Source of the DNA: Hespellia stercorisuis DSM 15480
GTDB taxonomy: Bacteria; Bacillota; Clostridia; Lachnospirales; Lachnospiraceae
Length of the DNA: 64,000 bases
Assembly: GCF_900142165.1 (NCBI RefSeq)
Contig: NZ_FQZY01000007.1
Coordinates: 87,236-151,235, forward strand
Reading direction: 5' to 3'
The notes under the pieces were generated by a model, which was not told the DNA's origin, searched no databases, and saw only the letters and a program-made list of their open reading frames with translations. This document shows, piece after piece, positions 8,388 through 15,354 of the stretch; position 1 is the stretch's first letter, and each line of letters starts with the position of its first letter. The translations under genes were made by a program, and so were the position numbers.

Positions 8388-8509
8388 GCAACAAGAACAA
8401 GTGTAACAACTATACCTATATATAAAAACAGAACAATAATAGGTAGATAGGGGCTTGTATGCGCGTAAGCATTTATAGGGGATTCCGTTGCACTTGTTCC
8501 TGTTGTTGC
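8388..8509 (+). ncRNA. Duplicated structured element, copy 1
   Basis: Closing stem GCAACAA (8388-8394) with TTGTTGC (8503-8509), then GAACAAGTGTAAC (8395-8407) with GTTGCACTTGTTC (8487-8499): 20 bp with one T-G wobble and a 3-nt bulge. Conserved interior: GTAACAACTATA near the 5' arm and TTATAGGGGA before the 3' arm. A second copy with different but still complementary stem sequence occurs inverted at 37708-37827. There is no ORF. It could be an RNA, a protein-binding cruciform or a replication site. Confidence 0.45.
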
Positions 8510-8555
8510 AAAAAAATAATGCCTGCCAAGGATTTCACTCCAAGGCAGGCATTAT
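8510..8555 (-). terminator. Terminator of the late lysis operon
   Basis: Perfect 12-bp arms ATAATGCCTGCC (8516-8527) and GGCAGGCATTAT (8544-8555); on the minus strand a run of Ts follows (8515-8510). It lies 20 bp beyond the lysin stop codon. Confidence 0.9.
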
Positions 8556-8574
8556 CAATTCACAACATATTCAG

Positions 8575-9507
8575 TTAAACCTTAGTGCAGTAATCCAGTG
8601 AAATCCAACCAGCACCGCTTTTCAAGCGTCCCCATTTGGAAGCACCCTGTCCGTCAGCTTCCTCCACGATGGTGTATGTACCCACCGGGATGTACTGCGT
8701 TCTGGCATAGTTCGTGCCGGGACCTTTACGGATATTGAGGTCAGAAATGGACACACGCACCATGAAAGGCACAGCCGATGGAGATGCAGCCGCATTTGGA
8801 TAGATTGCCTTGCCTGATTCATCAAATACCGAATATCCTGCATTCTTATCTGCACAGGCTTTCGCATTGGAAAGGCTGTGGTAAGCACCAATCTGACTCT
8901 TGCTGTCTGACCAAGTCTTACGCACACGGTACCAAACAGAAGTATCCGCTGATGGGGTCTGTGCTGTACCACCAAGAGCCGCCGTTACCTTTTCTGCTAA
9001 ATCGCCAAGCCTTGCATACAGCCAATCACCCGGACAGCTTTTATTGGCAAACCAACGATGCACGGTAATTACCATCTCATCAGACTTTAGATTGTAATTC
9101 AAGGACTTGTCCTTATCTGCAAACCACAGTAGTTTACTTTTGCCATTACGCTTACAAATATCGGTGCAGAGCTTCACGAGCGTTGCATACACCGCACTGT
9201 TCATAGTATACGGCTCTGTTTTATCACTGGCACACTCGATGGTAATGGCTCTCTGGTCATTGGCATTGCTGGAGGTACACCAAGAGCGGTTCTTCTCCTC
9301 CACGCACAAAGACACTCTGCCGTCTGTGCCGATACCGTAATTGCAGCTTGCATCACGGCCTGCCGGGAAACAGGCACAGATGGTTTCTGCGGATAACTGA
9401 CCCACCACACAGTGAGGTGTAATGCGGTCAATGGAATGGGTTCTCTGCCCGGAATGATTAGGACTTAACCCTGTGTAAGATACTAAAGAACTGTTTGTAT
9501 AAGCCAT
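8575..9507 (-). CDS. Phage endolysin: N-acetylmuramoyl-L-alanine amidase with SH3 domain
   Basis: 310 aa from the ATG at 9507 (MAYTNSSLVSYTGL), preceded by GAGGG. The N-terminal Amidase_2/PGRP-type domain (about 1-160) has ITPHCVVGQ (zinc His), NYGIGTDG, and HRWFANKSCPGDWL (zinc His and Cys). A linker region (about 175-230) looks like a peptidoglycan-binding/SPOR-like stretch. The C-terminal SH3b domain is VRVSISDLNIRKGPGTNYA...GWISLDYC. It cleaves the amide bond between MurNAc and the stem peptide at host lysis. Its start lies 1 bp after the holin stop, so the two form a lysis cassette. Confidence 0.9.
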   Translation of the reverse strand: MAYTNSSLVSYTGLSPNHSGQRTHSIDRITPHCVVGQLSAETICACFPAGRDASCNYGIGTDGRVSLCVEEKNRSWCTSSNANDQRAITIECASDKTEPYTMNSAVYATLVKLCTDICKRNGKSKLLWFADKDKSLNYNLKSDEMVITVHRWFANKSCPGDWLYARLGDLAEKVTAALGGTAQTPSADTSVWYRVRKTWSDSKSQIGAYHSLSNAKACADKNAGYSVFDESGKAIYPNAAASPSAVPFMVRVSISDLNIRKGPGTNYARTQYIPVGTYTIVEEADGQGASKWGRLKSGAGWISLDYCTKV

Positions 9508-9508
9508 A

Positions 9509-9922
9509 TTATTTGCCCTCGCTTTCTGCTCTGTCATGGAGCTGTGCTAAAATGTCTTTGAGTTTTGTCGGGATTGGCAGACCAAGGTGTCCTGCATTTT
9601 CCAGTAGGGATACTCCTTCATTGGAGATGTAGAAGAAGATAATAGCGGTACGCAGTACACTTCCGCTTCCAACGACCTGCACATCAAGGATGTTGGCGAT
9701 GCCTACCAATGCAAAAATAAGTACCTTGCGGCAGATGCCCTTAAAGCCTACCTCGCTGGATAAGCTATGGTCTTCGATGGCACACATCACTCCTGTGATA
9801 TAGTCCACTACCACAAAGGCGAGCAGTGCATAGAGCAGGCCGTCACAGCCGCCTAGGAAGTAGCCGAGCCACCCTCCGATGGCTGCAAAAATAAGTTGAA
9901 TCGTGTTCCAGAATTCTTTCAT
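9509..9922 (-). CDS. Phage holin (toxin secretion/phage lysis holin family)
   Basis: 137 aa from the ATG at 9922 (MKEFWNTIQLIF) with GAGAGG upstream. Hydrophobic segments at about 8-24, 28-47, 65-84 and 93-108, with the family signature FVVVDYITGVMCAI...GFKGICRKVLIFALVGIANILD, place it in the holin_4/TcdE-like family. It forms the membrane lesion that lets the adjacent amidase reach the wall. It is separated from the upstream tail gene by an intrinsic terminator, so lysis timing may depend on readthrough. Confidence 0.9.
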   Translation of the reverse strand: MKEFWNTIQLIFAAIGGWLGYFLGGCDGLLYALLAFVVVDYITGVMCAIEDHSLSSEVGFKGICRKVLIFALVGIANILDVQVVGSGSVLRTAIIFFYISNEGVSLLENAGHLGLPIPTKLKDILAQLHDRAESEGK

Positions 9923-9953
9923 TTGAAATTCCTCTCTTTCATTTTTTTGTATG

Positions 9954-9984
9954 AAAAAAGGACTGTCCAAAGTTGGATAGTCCT
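9954..9984 (-). terminator. Terminator between tail genes and lysis cassette
   Basis: Arms AGGACT (9959-9964) and AGTCCT (9979-9984) with an inner TCCAA/TTGGA pairing; TTTTT on the minus strand at 9958-9954. Confidence 0.8.
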
Positions 9985-10004
9985 CATTTCCAAGTATTAA
10001 GTTG

Positions 10005-11408
10005 TTATTGCTCCTGAATGATATAAGTGACCTTCATGGTCTTATCCGCCGTTTTCGTCACAGGCTCAGACAGGTTATTGATTGTGGCAAGATAGTTAGA
10101 CATGATAAAATATCCGATGGTTGACCAGCTGCCGTAACTTGCATACCACAGCATCGGTTCATTCAGCACCGGGGTGTAGCAGGGATAATTACTTCCGCCG
10201 ATAATGCGGGATGCCTCCACCTTTAGGATTTCATTGGTATCAAGATTGATGACATACAAATAATAGGTACTGCTGCCATAACCCTCAATATAAACTCTGC
10301 CATTGATGCCCATTGCAAACGATCCTGTAATACTTGTAAGATTCACAAGTTTCAGCAGCTCCACATTTGCTGAATTGCCAATCTCCATCTTGTAGATATG
10401 ATTGGAATTGTTATAGCCACGGAAAAGAATATATCCCCTGTGGCAGTAGGAAGAACGCATACCGTTGAGATTAATTCTCTCTGATGTGGTATTCGTCATA
10501 GTGTACTGTGTAACCTTCCAAGTGGAGAAATTGACCTTTGTAATATAAAAAGTACCGTTTGCTTCAAGATAGTAGGCTGCACTATTTATGATATACAGGC
10601 AGTTGTCGGCAGGGTCAAAATTGTAAGAAATATAATTGGTTGGCAGTTCTGTTTTGAGTTCATCCAGTTCAAAAGAATCCATGAGCGGCTTCTTGGAATA
10701 CGGATTTTCCAGTACCGACACCGATTTCATATAGGCTCTGCGTTTTGTAATCGTGATTTTCGTGGAGTTGTCAATTCGAAAATAGTACACAGCATCCTCT
10801 GCCATGTTGATGAGGAACATTGCTTCTGTCGTACCAATGCTTATTCCAGAATATTTATCTCCCGTTGTTGCACCCGTATAGTTGTTGTGTACATATTGCA
10901 AATGTCCGTCACAAACCTGCATACCCAGTCCATAGTTACTTCCAAACGGTGCGTCCTTGCCGCCGTAGGAAGTGTACCCGCCATTCTTATGGGTCAGGCA
11001 GACACAGGCAATGGTTCCATTCGCCTGCGAGGTAGTAAAATCATACACATATTTCATATAGCGGTCGGTCATATTCAGTTCGCTCTCTGTCTGGTTGAAA
11101 CCGCCACGGAGCGTTCCTGTGGTATTGTTCTGCACACCGTAGGATGCACAGCCGATGAGATTGACATTGGACGGTGGGTAGACATTATCCGCATTTTCCT
11201 CAATCTCTGAATCAAACAGCAAAAGTCCTCCCAGCACCGACTGGTAATACGGATTCATGCCGTTTATCAGCTTTGCAGGAGATTTATCCAGTCCCATCGG
11301 CTTGAAGATATTTGCCAGTGCATTGGTCACCATATTTTCTTCCAACACGGTTTCCGTTTCGCCTGTATGAACATCTGTCATTTCTATTTTCATTTTGCCT
11401 TTCAGCAT
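10005..11408 (-). CDS. Phage tail/baseplate-distal protein, possible receptor-binding protein
   Basis: 467 aa with RBS GGAGGG. The N-terminus (MKIEMTDVHTGETETVLEENMVTNALANI) resembles the N-terminal attachment region of tail proteins in Clostridia siphophages. The rest is beta-rich with a repeated DLDTNEI/YFIMSN-like propeller feel (YLYVINLDTNEI, VYYFRIDNST). It is the last structural gene before the lysis cassette, a usual place for the host-recognition protein. Exact role is inference; no enzymatic motif is visible. Confidence 0.6.
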   Translation of the reverse strand: MLKGKMKIEMTDVHTGETETVLEENMVTNALANIFKPMGLDKSPAKLINGMNPYYQSVLGGLLLFDSEIEENADNVYPPSNVNLIGCASYGVQNNTTGTLRGGFNQTESELNMTDRYMKYVYDFTTSQANGTIACVCLTHKNGGYTSYGGKDAPFGSNYGLGMQVCDGHLQYVHNNYTGATTGDKYSGISIGTTEAMFLINMAEDAVYYFRIDNSTKITITKRRAYMKSVSVLENPYSKKPLMDSFELDELKTELPTNYISYNFDPADNCLYIINSAAYYLEANGTFYITKVNFSTWKVTQYTMTNTTSERINLNGMRSSYCHRGYILFRGYNNSNHIYKMEIGNSANVELLKLVNLTSITGSFAMGINGRVYIEGYGSSTYYLYVINLDTNEILKVEASRIIGGSNYPCYTPVLNEPMLWYASYGSWSTIGYFIMSNYLATINNLSEPVTKTADKTMKVTYIIQEQ

Positions 11409-11422
11409 TTGCGTTCCCTCCT

Positions 11423-12955
11423 TTAATTGATGTAGGTAATCTTAAAGCGTGAAATAGCTGCATTATCATGAAGTGTAAACCGCAGAAATAATCGCTTTTC
11501 CTCGCTCAAGCTGTTATAAAGTTCCTCCACATCGGTATTCAGCCATTCGCCCAACACCATATCCTCCGTGTAGGTCTGACCGTTATCGACAGAAATCGAC
11601 ACCGTGACATCTCCGGAATACTCCGCTGTCATCATCTTGATGCCGAGAATCGAAATGTGGCTCATATCCGCCACGGCTTCCAGCACCTGTGGATACGGAT
11701 AGGCTTTTACATTTGCTTTCAGCAGCTGTTCCGTTCCTCCGGCTTTCCACAGATACATCTGCATATTGTCGATTGGTGTCAAAATTTCTGTGGGCGGTAT
11801 CTCTTCAAATCCATATTTTAAGAACATCGCCGCTGTCATATTTTCAATGGACACCTCCTGCAGGGTTCTGTCTGCGTAAGTATAAAAAGCATCTGCCTGC
11901 CGTAAGAGATAGGCAAAGGAATAGGTATCTGTTTCCTCATACATGGCATACACAATATTCCAAGTGCGGCCGCCCTCATCCTGATGATAAAAGCTGACCT
12001 GCGTACCGGCTCCGCTGCCATCAGCAAGATTCAGTGCTATGGTTGTACCGCCGCATATCAAATCCGATGTTCCAAGATACCCAGCATTGGTCGGAGTCTG
12101 AATCACATTGAGGAACATATCGTTATTAGACAGCAGGAATAATTCAAATATCAGACGGGTAGCTTCCACACGATTGTTGTAAGCTGTGTACCCCTCAAAG
12201 CGGATTTTTAGAAATTGCAGTCCGTTTGTAGTTTCTCCCAGCTGTCGGTAGATTGCAGTGGAGCAGCCGTCCCTTCGCAGGATACGAAGCTGTTCTGCTC
12301 CTGTGCCAAACCCGATCCAATGATTGCTTGAGATATACAGCGGATTGGCGGCGATGCCATTGAACATAAATCCGTCCAGACCCTCTGTGCTGAAGGTGCT
12401 GTCGTCGTTGTAGCCGTTGCTGATGGTTTCCATATTTTCTGCCGTGTTCAGGAATGGGAGCAGGATTGTTTTCTCCTGCCCGACTTCTGCAACAATGCGT
12501 ATTTCAGACAGACCCACATACTTTACTCCCGTTTCTGCATCTGCCGTAAGTTTTAGGATAATGCGGTCACAGGAGAATGGCTGTACCGGCTCCATATCGC
12601 ATCGGCTCTTGGATTCCTGCGGAAACTCACCTGTAAGCAACGGCTCTGTCATTTCTTCATCCGCATAGACTTCTACGGATTTTGTGATATGAATATTTCC
12701 GGTCGGCTTATTGACCAGCTCAATGCGGTAAATTTTAAGTGGCTGTGCAAATATCCATAAAAACTGCACATCCGTCACACCTTCCGCACCCTCCCAGTGG
12801 GTATCCCCATTTGCATCCAAAGCACGGAATGGGGAATAATCCGCACCCGCCACTTGATGCACAGAAGCGGCAGAAACCTCGCCCCACGAATCATTGTCCG
12901 TGAATACAGGCTGCTGCCACTTCGACCAGATATATTTTGATGCATCTATCAGCAC
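11423..12955 (-). CDS. Phage tail protein with discoidin-like N-terminal domain
   Basis: 510 aa starting at GTG 12955 with GGAGGTG upstream. Residues ~20-160 look like an F5/8 type C (discoidin/CBM32-like) fold (FRALDANGDTHWEGAEGVTDVQFLWIFAQPLKIYRIELVN). A beta-rich middle follows, and a C-terminus with ISVDNGQTYTEDM and SRFKITYI. Carbohydrate binding at the tail tip is plausible. Its start overlaps the upstream baseplate gene by 7 bp. Confidence 0.6.
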   Translation of the reverse strand: MLIDASKYIWSKWQQPVFTDNDSWGEVSAASVHQVAGADYSPFRALDANGDTHWEGAEGVTDVQFLWIFAQPLKIYRIELVNKPTGNIHITKSVEVYADEEMTEPLLTGEFPQESKSRCDMEPVQPFSCDRIILKLTADAETGVKYVGLSEIRIVAEVGQEKTILLPFLNTAENMETISNGYNDDSTFSTEGLDGFMFNGIAANPLYISSNHWIGFGTGAEQLRILRRDGCSTAIYRQLGETTNGLQFLKIRFEGYTAYNNRVEATRLIFELFLLSNNDMFLNVIQTPTNAGYLGTSDLICGGTTIALNLADGSGAGTQVSFYHQDEGGRTWNIVYAMYEETDTYSFAYLLRQADAFYTYADRTLQEVSIENMTAAMFLKYGFEEIPPTEILTPIDNMQMYLWKAGGTEQLLKANVKAYPYPQVLEAVADMSHISILGIKMMTAEYSGDVTVSISVDNGQTYTEDMVLGEWLNTDVEELYNSLSEEKRLFLRFTLHDNAAISRFKITYIN

Positions 12956-14979
12956 ATCGTCACCTCCATTTTCTCCACTCGCTCAAACGGCTCTGTGTTT
13001 ACCGTCAAATGCTGCATCTGTCCGGCATTGATTTCCTCAACAGAGGATACAAATACATAATCGCTTATCATACAGAACGCACCATCCTCATTAACCTCAA
13101 CCACGGTCTGGTCATAATGCGGTGGGAAGTCCTTATCCATAGTGAAGGTCTTGATAACCTCCACGGCTGTCACACGCTCGTTCAGGCGATGGTAACTAAA
13201 CTCGCTTTCCGTAATTGGAATGCGTGTCAGTGGCTGTGTAATCGGACGAAGCACCAATCTTGGGAAGATAGCCGCAGCAGTATCCGTAAAGGCATCATAG
13301 CCGAATGCGGTCTGTGCAATCGGAATACGGTCAATGGTCTCGGAAATACTGATGCGTCCGTTCCAATCACCGATACCTGCTACAAGTCCCTGTCCGCTGA
13401 TGGTTGCACGGATTTGTGATTCTCCAATGGTAAGCGTTCCGCCACTCATCTTAAAGAACACCGACAGCGTGTTTTCGCTGTTAGCAATAACCTGTGTGAT
13501 AGGGAGGAACAGCGTCAAAATGTGTTTTCCGTTGATGCAGGTCTTTTTCGGATAGAAAGTTTTGACCTCTTCATCATTCATTTTGTAGGTAACAGTCAAT
13601 TCACTCTCCCCAATTTTGGGGTAAGTGAAGGACACCTCTTTGGTAATAGGAACCGTTTCTCCCGCTTCATTTTCGCTATCTTCCGTCACAGTTCCGCTGA
13701 CCGTTTCAATAACCTCATCGTTGCTGACTTCAAACAGTATTTCTGCCAGAAAGGTAGCCGTGGTTTCTTCCTTTGAGGTAAAGGCAATCGCCATGATTTC
13801 CGTATTGGAACTGCCGATGGTAAAAGGCGAAGCGTTGACGAAGTTATATACTACGATTTTTCCTGCTTCAATCTGATTGAGCAGTCCCGTGATATTCTTG
13901 TCATTCTTGCTTTTTGCCGCCGCCAGCTTTGGATTTTTACCCACACATTTTAGGCTGTGCTTGCCGCCGATTTTATAGGTAATGCTCGTAATGCAGGACA
14001 GCTGTTTCTCATCAGCATGGCCGCCGGAGAACCGCAGAATATCCATAGGGTCAAATGCCGGATTGCCGATGGTGGTGCTGTCAAGGGGGACATAATCCAC
14101 TACAGCGATGGCATTTAGAATATTGGTTATGAGCCTTGCTCTTGTGGTTTTCAGACCAAATTGCAAAAGCGGATTTACACCAAGATTTAAGGTCAAAGCA
14201 TCATCCGGGTCAAGAGCATAATACTCCGATTCCTCTGTGATAAGATTTGTAGAGGATACTGCGGTGTATCTCGTGACAAAATCAGAATAGCTGCTGTCAT
14301 AGCGGTGCCTACTGGTTACCTCTGCCACAGGAGAAATGCCGTAAGGTATCAGTTCCAGCTTTCCTTCACGATTTATCTGACAGACACAGCCAAGCACCTG
14401 TGCCACATAGAAAATGAGGTCACGGTAGCTTTCCATATCATTGTCGGAATAGATGCCCAGTGTTTCCTTACCGTTCATCAGGGCTTCAATTTCAGCCTTG
14501 GTCTGGGCAAGTTCCACATTGCATTCGGTGCTTGCCATCAGTAGAAAACTATATGTCGTGCCGCCGGATGCCGACAGCTTGAGTGCTTTCTCAAAGCGGA
14601 GCATATAATCGTAGGCTTTCAGTTCCAGTGTTTTAATGTGGCGGTTTGCTTCGCTGACCTCAAAAACACCCATTGGTATGGTTTCTTCCGTGCCGTCTGG
14701 AAGAACAAGGTGGAAATATATCCTGACTTCAGCCTCATCCAGAGTGTAGCGGTCAATATCCGAAAATAGGGTAATGCCCATCTCTGCCGCATAAACCGTA
14801 CCAAGTTCTATTTCATTACTGCCACAGCACTGCCTTGTGATATATCCACTGCCCTTAACAATGTCCTCATTGCCAAAGGCATACTCTTTTTTATTCTTTG
14901 TGACAATGGTGCCTGTCCAGTAATATTTTCTTGTGTTGCTTTCGATTGCATCCATAAATGCCCCAGATACAGGATACAC
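12949..14979 (-). CDS. Phage baseplate/tail-tip protein
   Basis: About 676 aa; start taken as GTG 14979 (AGGAGG 8 nt upstream; GTG 14988 is an alternative). The N-terminal ~350 residues (YYWTGTIVTKNKKEYAFGNEDIVKGSGYITRQCCGS...ELGTVYAAEMGITL, EVRIYFHLVLPDGTEE, LKAYDYMLRFEKAL) match the hub-like siphophage tail protein that follows the distal tail protein. The C-terminal half is beta-rich and likely variable. It overlaps the discoidin-like gene and follows the 120-aa distal tail protein by 12 bp. Confidence 0.7.
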   Translation of the reverse strand: MYPVSGAFMDAIESNTRKYYWTGTIVTKNKKEYAFGNEDIVKGSGYITRQCCGSNEIELGTVYAAEMGITLFSDIDRYTLDEAEVRIYFHLVLPDGTEETIPMGVFEVSEANRHIKTLELKAYDYMLRFEKALKLSASGGTTYSFLLMASTECNVELAQTKAEIEALMNGKETLGIYSDNDMESYRDLIFYVAQVLGCVCQINREGKLELIPYGISPVAEVTSRHRYDSSYSDFVTRYTAVSSTNLITEESEYYALDPDDALTLNLGVNPLLQFGLKTTRARLITNILNAIAVVDYVPLDSTTIGNPAFDPMDILRFSGGHADEKQLSCITSITYKIGGKHSLKCVGKNPKLAAAKSKNDKNITGLLNQIEAGKIVVYNFVNASPFTIGSSNTEIMAIAFTSKEETTATFLAEILFEVSNDEVIETVSGTVTEDSENEAGETVPITKEVSFTYPKIGESELTVTYKMNDEEVKTFYPKKTCINGKHILTLFLPITQVIANSENTLSVFFKMSGGTLTIGESQIRATISGQGLVAGIGDWNGRISISETIDRIPIAQTAFGYDAFTDTAAAIFPRLVLRPITQPLTRIPITESEFSYHRLNERVTAVEVIKTFTMDKDFPPHYDQTVVEVNEDGAFCMISDYVFVSSVEEINAGQMQHLTVNTEPFERVEKMEVTMC

Positions 14980-14991
14980 AGACACCACCTC

Positions 14992-15354
14992 CTAAAATTC
15001 ATTAAGCGTAAATGACACCGACCACAGACCTTTATACGAAGTGTCCTTATAGAGCTTCGCCTTGTAGCCTGTAATGTACATTTCAGTTTCTTTCAGTGCC
15101 AAATCCTCTGTATCAAAATACTGCACGGCTATCTTCGGCTGTTTGGAATATACCGTCAGCCGTTTCAGCCATGCGGCACTGACCGAGAAGGACACTCCTA
15201 TCGTGACCACCCCGGCACGAACTACATCACGCTGAGTTGTTCCGGCCTCTGTTTCTCCGCCGGAGTCTGCTTCCACATCCGTCAAGTCCAGATCATAGGA
15301 ATCCGGCAGAGGGAGTGGTGTGCCATTGAACTTCAAATATTGTATAAATGCCAT
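14992..15354 (-). CDS. Phage tail protein (distal-tail-like, ~120 aa)
   Basis: MAFIQYLKFNGTPLPLPDSYDLDLTDVEADSGGETEAGTT...RDVVR, and the C-terminal YKGLWSVSFTLNEF, are typical of the small siphophage tail protein encoded directly after the tape measure in Clostridia phages (DUF6711-like). It probably sits between tail tube and baseplate. Start ATG 15354 abuts the tape-measure stop. Confidence 0.65.
   Translation of the reverse strand: MAFIQYLKFNGTPLPLPDSYDLDLTDVEADSGGETEAGTTQRDVVRAGVVTIGVSFSVSAAWLKRLTVYSKQPKIAVQYFDTEDLALKETEMYITGYKAKLYKDTSYKGLWSVSFTLNEF

Noticed and set aside
10005..12955. Diversity-generating retroelement acting on tail-tip genes
   Set aside because: No reverse transcriptase or template/variable repeat pair could be found in the window.
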